Positions 49,973-57,750 of a stretch of DNA of 64,000 nucleotides are shown here, piece after piece. The DNA lies in the NCBI GenBank assembly GCA_946402705.1, contig CAMIXG010000004.1, forward strand, positions 53,648 to 117,647, given 5' to 3'. The notes beneath the pieces were generated by a model. That model worked only from the letters and a program-made list of their open reading frames with translations, ran no database searches and was not told where the DNA came from. A program made the translations under genes and the position numbers. How positions within the stretch are numbered: the first letter of the stretch is position 1; each line of letters begins with the position of its first letter. The stretch is from an uncultured Tissierellia bacterium (GTDB lineage: Bacteria; Bacillota; Clostridia; Tissierellales; Tissierellaceae).

Positions 49973-50007
49973 AAAAAAATAAAGTTCTTAAAAAGAACTT
50001 TATTTTT
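49973..50007. terminator. Bidirectional terminator
   Basis: Stem AAAATAAAGTTCTT / AAGAACTTTATTTT between the HD gene (plus) and the NuoE-like gene (minus). Confidence 0.8.
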
Positions 50008-50091
50008 ATTTAAGGCTATTTTTAAGTCTTGTAAACTAGCTTATATTAATACTGCAACAATTTTCTATAACTATTAAAATATTTTCTAATA

Positions 50092-50580
50092 TTAATTTTT
50101 TATTTCTTTGATAATATTTCTAGCCTTGTCTTTGTCCAATCTATGGTGGAAACTTCCATTTATAGTCATATTAGGACCTTCACCACACCTTTTAAAACAA
50201 TTTTGACTAGTTAACCTTATTCTTCCATCTTCACTAGTTTCTCCAAACTCAAGTCCTAGTTCTTCTCTAACAGTTTTTAAAACTTCCATAGAACCATTTT
50301 TTGCACATCTACTCCCAGTGCAACATATAACTTCATATTCGACTATTGATTCTTTTAAAGCTGGACTTAGCTTGATTAAAACCTCAACTATTTTTTTCTC
50401 AACCTGAAAAACATTTGAGATTTCCTCTTGATGAGCCTTGGATATATATCCAAATACTTCCTGGCAATTATTTAGGGCATACTTAACACCATCTTGGTTT
50501 TTAATCCCAAAATCTTCTGCCATATATTTTAAATCTTCACTAAAAATCACCTGTTTATTTTCTTCTCTTTTATCTTCCAT
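50092..50580 (-). CDS. NuoE-like [2Fe-2S] thioredoxin-fold subunit
   Basis: 162 residues. The N-terminal helical region is typical of NuoE (VFGYISKAHQEEISNVFQV). The C-terminal thioredoxin-like ferredoxin domain has four ligand cysteines in CTGSRC and CFKRC, matching the C-x4-C...C-x3-C pattern. Such subunits pass electrons in electron-bifurcating hydrogenases and NAD(P)-linked dehydrogenases. No NuoF or hydrogenase partner adjoins, so the partner must be encoded elsewhere. AGGAG RBS; the phosphoesterase gene is 9 bases upstream. Confidence 0.85.
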   Translation of the reverse strand: MEDKREENKQVIFSEDLKYMAEDFGIKNQDGVKYALNNCQEVFGYISKAHQEEISNVFQVEKKIVEVLIKLSPALKESIVEYEVICCTGSRCAKNGSMEVLKTVREELGLEFGETSEDGRIRLTSQNCFKRCGEGPNMTINGSFHHRLDKDKARNIIKEIKN

Positions 50581-50589
50581 AGTTATCTC

Positions 50590-51135
50590 CTATTTAATAT
50601 TTATTTCTTTGATAATATTTCCTTCTAGGTTTTTTACCTGAAAAATATTATTACTAAGTACACCATAACTATGTGGATTATTCTCTTTAGGTAGGGCTAT
50701 ACTTCCAGGGTTTAGAAAATATAATCCATCTATTTCTTCAGCTCTTGGTAGGTGTGTATGTCCATATATAAATACATCTCCCTTAGTTAAGGGCAAAAGA
50801 TTTTCCTCATTATATATGTGGCCATGAGTTAAAACTAGCCTTTTATTTCCATATAATATATTGGAGTAGGTAGACATTATAGGAAATGCTAATACCATTT
50901 CGTCTACTTCACTATCACAATTTCCTCTAACTGCTATAATTTTATCACTATAGCTATTTAAAATTTCTATTACACCTTTTGGATTATGCCCTTTTGGTAA
51001 AGGATTTCTAGCTCCATGGTATAAGATATCTCCAAGTATAACTATATAGTCTGCTTTTTCTTCAAGATATTTTTCAATGGCTTTTTTTAAATAAAATTCT
51101 GATCCATGTATGTCTGATATAAAAAATAATTTCAT
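50590..51135 (-). CDS. YfcE-family phosphodiesterase
   Basis: 181-residue metallophosphoesterase. The di-metal motifs are complete: ISDIHGSEF (DxH), LGDILYHG (GD), VRGNCDSEVD (GNCD), LTHGH and YGHTHLPR. The GNCD form and size place it with YfcE-like phosphodiesterases, which hydrolyse model phosphodiesters; the in vivo substrate is unknown. First gene of a pair with the NuoE-like gene. Confidence 0.92.
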   Translation of the reverse strand: MKLFFISDIHGSEFYLKKAIEKYLEEKADYIVILGDILYHGARNPLPKGHNPKGVIEILNSYSDKIIAVRGNCDSEVDEMVLAFPIMSTYSNILYGNKRLVLTHGHIYNEENLLPLTKGDVFIYGHTHLPRAEEIDGLYFLNPGSIALPKENNPHSYGVLSNNIFQVKNLEGNIIKEINIK

Positions 51136-51143
51136 TTTGCCTC

Positions 51144-51605
51144 CTAGTCTTTTTCTCCTCCAAAAAGGTGTTTCATAACATCTTTTCTAGATACTATCCC
51201 TACTAGATTTCCCTCACTATCAAGTACTGGTAATCTTTTAACTCTTTTATCTACCATCATAGTTGCTGCATCATTCATATCATCTGTATCATAGACTACT
51301 GCAACATTTTTAGTCATTATATCTTCTACCTTACTTCCAACTGATTTTCTAAGACTTTCTATGTAGCTTTTTTCACTTTCTAAAAATATTCTTCCTCCAA
51401 GTATCTCTAAATATGGCGGAGTTGGTAATTTAGATGCCCTTCTAATTAAGTCTCCCTCTGTAACTATACCTATTAGTTTTCCATTATCATCTAAAACTGG
51501 CAAACCACTAAAACTTTCCTTACTAAGTATATTTGCACACTTTTCAACTGTATCTTGTTGTTTAATTGTTATTAAGTCTTTTGTCATTATATCTTTTACT
51601 AACAT
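51144..51605 (-). CDS. Tandem CBS-domain protein
   Basis: About 153 residues made of two CBS domains (about 1-60 and 82-150) with DIMTKDLITIKQQDTVEKCANIL and EDIMTKNVAVVYDTDDMNDAATMMVDKRVKRLPVLD. CBS pairs bind adenosine nucleotides and usually regulate a partner; here the pair stands alone. Between them is a 20-residue insertion (RRASKLPTPPYLEILGGRI) also seen in stand-alone CBS proteins. GGAGG sets the start at ATG 51605 rather than 51632. The phosphoesterase gene is 8 bases downstream. Confidence 0.9.
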   Translation of the reverse strand: MLVKDIMTKDLITIKQQDTVEKCANILSKESFSGLPVLDDNGKLIGIVTEGDLIRRASKLPTPPYLEILGGRIFLESEKSYIESLRKSVGSKVEDIMTKNVAVVYDTDDMNDAATMMVDKRVKRLPVLDSEGNLVGIVSRKDVMKHLFGGEKD

Positions 51606-51700
51606 ATATATTCCTCCTAATTTGTAAATCATATAGGTATAAAATACCCTGATTCCATATATTTACACTATTGTAGCCTTCCAAATTATATCTAAAAAAC

Positions 51701-51732
51701 AAAAGACAAAACTCTTTTGAATTTTGTCTTTT
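51701..51732 (-). terminator. Terminator after the 474-residue unknown gene
   Basis: Stem AAAAGACAAAA / TTTTGTCTTTT with T run on the minus strand. Confidence 0.78.
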
Positions 51733-51786
51733 TTCCTAAAGTCTACAGTGTTATTGTACCACATAAATAAGTAAACTTTTATATAG

Positions 51787-53211
51787 CTATTTATTTAAAT
51801 CTACTACAAATATTTTTTCACCAGTCTGTATATTTATTTTTTTTATATAATTAAAATTCTTTCTAATGTCCAAAACATTATTTACAAGTAATTTTATATA
51901 GCATTCTACAAAACTTTCATTTACATTAGTTTTTAAATCTAAAATATATTCTCCCATATCATAACTTAATCTTTTCATATATAGGTCTATTTCATCTAAG
52001 TCATCATTATTTTGTATTATCTTATCTCCTATAACTATTGAAGGAGAATTTTTAAGTTGTTCATAGACTTCAAATCTAAGTTTAGAATCCTTATCTGACT
52101 CTTTTAGTTCCAGAGATATGATGTCACTTAAGTCTATTTCTTCGTCTAAATTCCCTAAAATTTTCTCATAGACTTTGCTCTCTAAGTTATGCATAACAAC
52201 ATCCATATCATCATCTAAATTTAAATCATTTTTGTTAATGCTAAATACCGTTTTTATTTTTAAATATACTGGCTCCTTAAGTTTCTTATCCTTTGACTGC
52301 TTTAGCATAATATATTCTCTTATCTTATTGTTTATTTCTGAATATATAGCATGGTTTAAACTGTTATTTACAGTATTTATGCTGTATTCTTTTTCAAAGC
52401 TTTTAACTATATCCTTGTAGTTAAAAAATTCTACATCCTTAAATATAATCTCAAGCTCAAGTTTCTTATCCATTACCCTTGGTGAAAAATAAGCTTTCAT
52501 ACTTTCATTAAACATTTGTTTACAAGCAAGAAGATACATAATCTGCCCATCTAAGTCTTTCATACCAAAACTAGTTCTCATTTCATTGATTATTTGAGTT
52601 ACAGTTTTACCATTTTTTTCATATGGAAATTCTGCGCAGACCTTATTAGAAAAATCAAAGATTTCTTTCCCACTTCCATATATTCTATAGATGGCCTTAT
52701 TTGTATCTCCAAGTATCTCCATTCCATTACTCTTATCTTTTTCAAAAGATATTAAATTTCCACTATAACTATCATAGGCTATTATTTTTTCCTTATAATC
52801 TGTAAGCTCTAAACCTATTCTATAGGCAAAATTACAAGCAGCAGCCAGTAAAAATTCATCTGCATCTTCATCTATACTTATTTTGAAATTAAGACTATCT
52901 ATCCTTCCATCCCCATCTGTATCTTTAAGAAAGTCACCTTCAGAAAATATATTTTCTATTCCCTTTATATATCTTGTATCATTTTCTTTTTCCATTGTTC
53001 TGATTTCTTTATATACCTGTTTATAGGCATCTTTCGTCTCTAATATATTCTTTATATCATCATAATCTTTGGGTACTTCTATACCCTCTATAAATGATAC
53101 TACTGGGAACTCTTCTGCCACTTCATTTATTCCAAGTAAAAAACTTAATTCTATGGCATTTTTCATTTCATCATAGGTAAAATCATTTCTAATTTTAATT
53201 TTTCCACACAT
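51787..53211 (-). CDS. Large unknown protein with a DxDGDG loop
   Basis: No family recognised. The 474 residues are soluble, without signal peptide or membrane helices, and rich in Asp, Glu, Lys and Ile. A striking loop DTDGDGRIDSLNFKIS sits near residues 99-114, with the spacing of a dockerin/EF-hand calcium site. A strongly hydrophobic helix (EFLLAAACNFAYRIGLEL) follows. The C-terminal half looks alpha/beta with repeated ...LKL...I strands. GGAGG precedes the ATG; the gene has its own terminator. A truncated hydrolase or peptidase is possible; no catalytic motif was found. Confidence 0.75.
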   Translation of the reverse strand: MCGKIKIRNDFTYDEMKNAIELSFLLGINEVAEEFPVVSFIEGIEVPKDYDDIKNILETKDAYKQVYKEIRTMEKENDTRYIKGIENIFSEGDFLKDTDGDGRIDSLNFKISIDEDADEFLLAAACNFAYRIGLELTDYKEKIIAYDSYSGNLISFEKDKSNGMEILGDTNKAIYRIYGSGKEIFDFSNKVCAEFPYEKNGKTVTQIINEMRTSFGMKDLDGQIMYLLACKQMFNESMKAYFSPRVMDKKLELEIIFKDVEFFNYKDIVKSFEKEYSINTVNNSLNHAIYSEINNKIREYIMLKQSKDKKLKEPVYLKIKTVFSINKNDLNLDDDMDVVMHNLESKVYEKILGNLDEEIDLSDIISLELKESDKDSKLRFEVYEQLKNSPSIVIGDKIIQNNDDLDEIDLYMKRLSYDMGEYILDLKTNVNESFVECYIKLLVNNVLDIRKNFNYIKKINIQTGEKIFVVDLNK

Positions 53212-53285
53212 AAACTACCTCCTATACTACCTTATCTAATAATTTGATTATATCAGTAGTAAAGACATATAACTATATCTATATG

Positions 53286-53324
53286 TAAAAAAAGATGAAG
53301 CTAGGCTTCATCTTTTACTTATAT
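53286..53324 (+). repeat. 39-bp direct repeat, copy 1
   Basis: This stretch is identical base for base and in the same orientation to 59762-59800. It contains a terminator hairpin plus about 10 extra bases on its right, ending TTACTTATAT. The two copies bracket the TRAP/sensor-regulator block. Confidence 0.9.
53287..53315 (-). terminator. Terminator after dctM (duplicated sequence)
   Basis: Stem AAGATGAAGC / GCTTCATCTT with loop-closing TA, T run on the minus strand. It is part of a 39-base stretch repeated exactly at 59762-59800. Confidence 0.85.
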
Positions 53325-53362
53325 TTAGGGTTTGGTTTAATATTTTTATTTCTTACTAATAA

Positions 53363-54670
53363 CTACTTTACAAATACAAGTGATAACCATGGTACATAAG
53401 TGACTATTAACAAGCCTATAAGGGACAATCCAAATAGGGGAAATATATGTTTAAACATTGATTCCATCTTGACTTTTGCCACTGCTGCGCCAACAAATAA
53501 GTTACATCCATATGGTGGTGTACAAAGTCCTATAGCAAGATTCACTGCCATAACAACCCCAAAATGTACTGGATTAATATTTAGAGCCTTTATAGTTGGC
53601 ATTAGCATAGGCGCCATAACTATTATTGCTGGTACAGTATCCAAAAACAAACCTATCATCAATAGTATTAAATTTACAAATAGTAATACTACCATTGGAT
53701 TACTTGAAACTGTTGTTAAGAACTCAGTCATCATTTGAGGTACTTTTTCATAGGTCATATATGTTGAAAATACTGTAGAATATCCTAATAAAAATGATGT
53801 AACACCATTTAATACTGCTGTGTCTAGAAATACTTGTTTCAATTCTTTCCATCCCATGTCTCTATATATAAATAAACTTATTATAATAGAATATACAACT
53901 GATATACAAGCTGCTTCTGTTGGAGTAAATACACCTGAATATATACCTCCCAATATTATAACTGGTGATAACAATGCCCAAAATCCATCCTTAAAACTTT
54001 TCCCAATTTCTTTAATTCTATACTTCATTCCTTCAGATAAAGAAACATACTCGTCCTGTTTTTCTGCTTTTAAATCTACTCCTTTAACAGTACAGTAGAT
54101 TATATTTGCAACCAAATATATTAATCCTAATAATATTCCTGGTAGCACACCTGCTAAAAATAGTTGAGGAATGGAAACTCCTGTTGTTGCTCCATAAAGA
54201 ACAAAAGATAAACTTGGTGGTATTATAGGCCCAACTATTCCTCCAAAACAAACTATTGTAGCTGCATATGACGGATCATATCCCTTCTTTTTCATCTCTG
54301 GTATCATCATACCTCCTATGGCTGATGTTGTAGCCATACCAGAACCTGACAAAGCTCCAAAAAACATACAGGCAATTATTGTAACACTACCTATAGCACC
54401 ATTTACAAAACTTATTAAAGTTGATGCAAAATTTACAATTCTCTTGGCTATTCCACCTGTTGACATTATTAAACCTGCCAACATGAAAAATGGTATGGCC
54501 ATTACTGTAAAAGAAAATATACCGCTATAAGAATATTGTGCATTTATTGCCATATTTAAATCGGAAAACATGCTCATTGAAAACATGGTTGCTCCACCAA
54601 TTGCAAATCCTACTGGTACTCCTATTAAAAGTAATAAAAACAAAACTATAAACAATGCTGGAACTGCCAT
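53363..54670 (-). CDS. dctM: TRAP transporter large permease
   Basis: Sodium-driven channel subunit of a tripartite TRAP transporter. 435 residues, about 12 membrane helices, with the family motifs GVPVGFAIGG, FFGALSGSGMATTSAIGGMMIPEMKKKGYDP (about 100-130), GPIIPPSLSFVLYG and NLAIGLCTPPYGCNLFV. One base overlaps the small permease gene. Imports C4-dicarboxylates, sialic acid or other organic acids depending on the binding protein; the substrate here is undetermined. Confidence 0.95.
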   Translation of the reverse strand: MAVPALFIVLFLLLLIGVPVGFAIGGATMFSMSMFSDLNMAINAQYSYSGIFSFTVMAIPFFMLAGLIMSTGGIAKRIVNFASTLISFVNGAIGSVTIIACMFFGALSGSGMATTSAIGGMMIPEMKKKGYDPSYAATIVCFGGIVGPIIPPSLSFVLYGATTGVSIPQLFLAGVLPGILLGLIYLVANIIYCTVKGVDLKAEKQDEYVSLSEGMKYRIKEIGKSFKDGFWALLSPVIILGGIYSGVFTPTEAACISVVYSIIISLFIYRDMGWKELKQVFLDTAVLNGVTSFLLGYSTVFSTYMTYEKVPQMMTEFLTTVSSNPMVVLLFVNLILLMIGLFLDTVPAIIVMAPMLMPTIKALNINPVHFGVVMAVNLAIGLCTPPYGCNLFVGAAVAKVKMESMFKHIFPLFGLSLIGLLIVTYVPWLSLVFVK

Positions 54671-55179
54671 TATACTTCCTCTCCTTCCAATTCATTGGGA
54701 TTTTTTATTCCCCTTATTGCCTCAAAGAAATATACTATTGCCCTAAGTGTAAATAAACCACAACCTAGAACCAAGGCAAAATATCCCCATGATGTACTTA
54801 TCTTTATTCCGGCATATGGTACACTTTTTTGTATTCCCATCATCAAAACACTATAGTACATTGTGATTAGACATATAACAATTAAGATTAACTCAGATAT
54901 AGCTACAGATAACATTCTTAATTTATGTGGTAATCTATCCACCAAGATAGTTATTTTTATATGTTCACCTTTTCTATGTCCAATACTGATACCTAACCAA
55001 GATATCCATACAAAAATAAACTTACCTAATTCTTCTGACCAAACTAGAGAATTATTAAATACAAATCTCATTATTACTTGGAAAAATATAATCGCAACCA
55101 TGGACATAAACATTATGACCAAGACATTTTCTTCTATTTTATCCAATATATCTACTATTTTATTTTTTTTCTTATTCAT
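54670..55179 (-). CDS. dctQ: TRAP transporter small permease
   Basis: 169-residue four-helix membrane subunit that couples the binding protein to the large permease. The typical W-S-E-E-L-G-K-F-I-F-V-W-I-S-W-L-G signature lies at about 44-61, and the GHRKGEHI motif follows. Start has a GAAGGA ribosome binding site. Gene order P-Q-M is standard. Confidence 0.94.
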   Translation of the reverse strand: MNKKKNKIVDILDKIEENVLVIMFMSMVAIIFFQVIMRFVFNNSLVWSEELGKFIFVWISWLGISIGHRKGEHIKITILVDRLPHKLRMLSVAISELILIVICLITMYYSVLMMGIQKSVPYAGIKISTSWGYFALVLGCGLFTLRAIVYFFEAIRGIKNPNELEGEEV

Positions 55180-55199
55180 ATTATCCTTCCATTCTATAA

Positions 55200-56231
55200 T
55201 TAAGGTCTAGTTTCTATCCACTTATCAACTATATCGTCACCAACTAATTTTCTTTGATATTCATATACTGGTTTTACAGCATCTTCAAATGCTTTTATTT
55301 CAGCTTCATTTAATTGATAAACCTCTGCATTTTCTTTTTTAAATCTTTCTATATAATCTTTTTCCTTAGCATACTCTTCTGCTCTTTGTTCTTTAGCAAC
55401 ATACTTTATCCCAGCTTCTAATACTTTTCTATCTTCTGGGTCTAAAGAATCTATCCATTCTTTAGAACAGATTATTGGAAATGGTGAACTAGCATGATTC
55501 GTTAATGTAACATGTGGAGCTATTTCATGTAAGTTAAAGTCATTAAATACTCCCAAAGAGTGATCTAATGCATTTATTTGTCCTTGTGACAAGGATGTTA
55601 TTACTTCTCCCCATGCCATTGGTGTTGGATTAGCACCCATAGCTTTCCAGATTTCTATATCTAAGTCATTTTGAGCTATACGAATTTTTTGACCTTTCAA
55701 ATCTTTTGTATTTTTATATACCTTATCCTTACTTATTACTTGTCTCATACCGTTATAGAACATATCCACACAATAATAGCCTGAATCCTCTAGAGACTTA
55801 TTAAATAATTCTAGTCCTCCATTTTCAAACATACCTTTTTCCCAATCTTCAAAGCTTGGGTATAAATATGGTAGGTCTATACATGTAGATTCTGGCCCTG
55901 TTGCAGATGTTATTGCTGATGATAAATCGAACATCATAGTAACAGTACCTATCTTTATGCCTGACACTAGATCTGGTGTATCTCCTAATTGTCCATCTGA
56001 ATAAACTTCAACTTGAAATTTTCCTGGTGCTTCTTTTTCTAAATATTCGCCTAGAGCTTCACTCCAAACATTTGTAGATCTTTGAGAAGAATCAGTATGT
56101 CCTATTTTTATAATAGTTTTTCCATCCTCGCTCTTGCTTGAGCCTCCTCCACCGCACCCTACTGTAAGTATTCCAACTACTAGTGTTAAAATAATACTTA
56201 TCACTAACTTACTTTTTTTCATTTTTTTCAT
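55200..56231 (-). CDS. dctP: TRAP solute-binding lipoprotein
   Basis: Extracellular substrate-binding subunit. 343 residues with an N-terminal signal and lipobox LTVGCGGGG (lipidated Cys near residue 26), then the DctP domain with GHTDSSQRSTNVWSEALGEYLE, the YNGMRQVISKD segment, KIRIAQNDLDIEIWKAMGANPTPMAWGEV (the Arg that clamps a carboxylate is R in KIRIA) and DALDHSLG-type ligand loop. A second ATG three codons on (56222) fits the RBS better and may be the real start. A sigma-54 promoter lies 43-58 bases upstream of the ATG. Confidence 0.95.
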   Translation of the reverse strand: MKKMKKSKLVISIILTLVVGILTVGCGGGGSSKSEDGKTIIKIGHTDSSQRSTNVWSEALGEYLEKEAPGKFQVEVYSDGQLGDTPDLVSGIKIGTVTMMFDLSSAITSATGPESTCIDLPYLYPSFEDWEKGMFENGGLELFNKSLEDSGYYCVDMFYNGMRQVISKDKVYKNTKDLKGQKIRIAQNDLDIEIWKAMGANPTPMAWGEVITSLSQGQINALDHSLGVFNDFNLHEIAPHVTLTNHASSPFPIICSKEWIDSLDPEDRKVLEAGIKYVAKEQRAEEYAKEKDYIERFKKENAEVYQLNEAEIKAFEDAVKPVYEYQRKLVGDDIVDKWIETRP

Positions 56232-56273
56232 CCTTTCAAATTTCCTATGTAATAGCTTTCACTATATTAATAT

Positions 56274-56289
56274 TGCAAATACTATGCCA
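56274..56289 (-). promoter_or_regulatory. Sigma-54 (RpoN) promoter of the TRAP operon
   Basis: TGGCATAGTATTTGCA matches the -24/-12 consensus TGGCAYR-N4-TTGCW exactly, with ten bases between the invariant GG and GC. Transcription would start near 56264, about 33 bases before dctP. The gene just upstream encodes a sigma-54 activator. Confidence 0.9.
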
Positions 56290-56333
56290 AGTTTTAAACT
56301 AGTAATTCTCTGTATTTAAAATATATTCTTAAA

Positions 56334-56382
56334 AAAAGTGTGAAATAAATTTCAAATACCCTGAAGTTTATTTCACACTTTT
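56334..56382 (-). terminator. Terminator of the sensor-regulator operon, possible activator site
   Basis: Near-perfect 21-bp inverted repeat (one G-T mismatch) with loop AATACCC and a following T run on the minus strand. Each arm is itself a near-palindrome of type TGAAAT-AA-ATTTCA. The element lies about 70-118 bases upstream of the expected sigma-54 start, where enhancer sites for the activator are normally found. Confidence 0.75.
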
Positions 56383-56384
56383 AA

Positions 56385-57743
56385 TTATCTTATTAAATCT
56401 AAATTTATACCATAATCTTTTATCTTATTCCAAACCTGTCTCTCACTCATCTCCAACACTGTAGCAGTCTTAGCTACATTTCCCAAATTTTCTCTTAGTT
56501 TCTCAATTATATACTCTTGTTCAAATTTTGCCTTAGCTTCTTTAAAAGTAGTATTTTTTTCATATTTGTTACACTTGTTGAAAATCAGTAGCTCATCTTT
56601 TGTCACAAGACCATTTTTACTAAGTGCTATCATTCTCTCTATTATATTTTTTAGTTCTCTAATATTTCCAGGATAATTATAGTTTATTAATTCATCTTTA
56701 ACCTCACTATTTACTCTTATATCTATTTTTTTCTGTTCTTTCTTTACCTTATCTATGAAAAAGTCAATTAGGTCAGGCAAGTCCTCTTTTCTATCCCTAA
56801 TTGGTGGAATGTTCAGCACTAAAGTATTTATTCTATAAAATAAATCTTCTCTGAAATCATTTTTCTCTATAAGTTGAAATAAATCCTTATTTGTTGCAGA
56901 TATAAATCTCACATCTAAATCTATTTCCTTATTACTTCCTATTCTTTCTATTTTTTTACTCTCTATTGCCCTTAGTAATTTTCCCTGTGTAGATATTGGT
57001 AAGTCACCTATTTCATCCAAAAATAAGCTTCCCAAATTAGATTGTTCAAACTTCCCAATTCTCATCTCACTAGCTCCTGTAAAAGATCCTTTCTCATGAC
57101 CAAAAAGTTCTGATTCTATAACACCTTCAGGAAACACCTGACAGTTAACTGCTACAAAAGGTTCCATCTTTCTAGGACTTAAATTATGAATATACTTTGC
57201 TATAACTTCTTTACCAACACCAGACTCTCCAAGAATTAGTATATTAATATCTGTATCTGCAACTCTTCTGCACATTTCCAATATTTCCGAAAAAACCTTG
57301 TTCTTTGATTCTAGAAAAAAGCTACTTTCACTCTGATTTTCTATAAGAACTTTATTATTATTCTCCAATCTATGAAGTTTTGATAATCTATGGACCTTTG
57401 TTACCAACTCATCCATATCTTCACTTTTTGTATAATAATCTGTTGCTCCATATTTCATGGCATCAACTGCTGTTTCTATACTTCCAAAAGCAGTCATTAC
57501 CATTATATCAATGCCTTCATTTATCTTTTTTATCTTTTTTATTAATTCAATTCCATCCATCTCTGGCATTTTCAAATCTGTTAAAACCAAATTTATAATA
57601 TTTTTATTTATAAACTTTATAGCCTCTATACCATCTGAACAAGTATCCACTTTATAACCCAAGTCCTCTAGAATAAATTTCAAAACTCTTTGATACTCTA
57701 TTTCATCATCTACAATAAGTATATTATAATTTTTTAATTCCAT
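56385..57743 (-). CDS. Sigma-54-dependent response regulator
   Basis: NtrC-family activator of 452 residues. Receiver domain (about 1-120) with VDDEIEYQRVL, phospho-acceptor in LTDLKMPEMDG and KSED; AAA+ domain (about 145-380) with Walker A GESGVGKE, ELFGHEKGSFTGA (the GAFTGA loop that touches sigma-54, here GSFTGA), Walker B LFLDEIGD and arginine-finger region RxxxR; C-terminal Fis-type helix-turn-helix (TATVLEMSERQVWNKIKDYG). The sensor kinase is 7 bases upstream; the TRAP operon with its RpoN promoter lies downstream. Confidence 0.95.
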   Translation of the reverse strand: MELKNYNILIVDDEIEYQRVLKFILEDLGYKVDTCSDGIEAIKFINKNIINLVLTDLKMPEMDGIELIKKIKKINEGIDIMVMTAFGSIETAVDAMKYGATDYYTKSEDMDELVTKVHRLSKLHRLENNNKVLIENQSESSFFLESKNKVFSEILEMCRRVADTDINILILGESGVGKEVIAKYIHNLSPRKMEPFVAVNCQVFPEGVIESELFGHEKGSFTGASEMRIGKFEQSNLGSLFLDEIGDLPISTQGKLLRAIESKKIERIGSNKEIDLDVRFISATNKDLFQLIEKNDFREDLFYRINTLVLNIPPIRDRKEDLPDLIDFFIDKVKKEQKKIDIRVNSEVKDELINYNYPGNIRELKNIIERMIALSKNGLVTKDELLIFNKCNKYEKNTTFKEAKAKFEQEYIIEKLRENLGNVAKTATVLEMSERQVWNKIKDYGINLDLIR

Positions 57744-57750
57744 ATCAATA

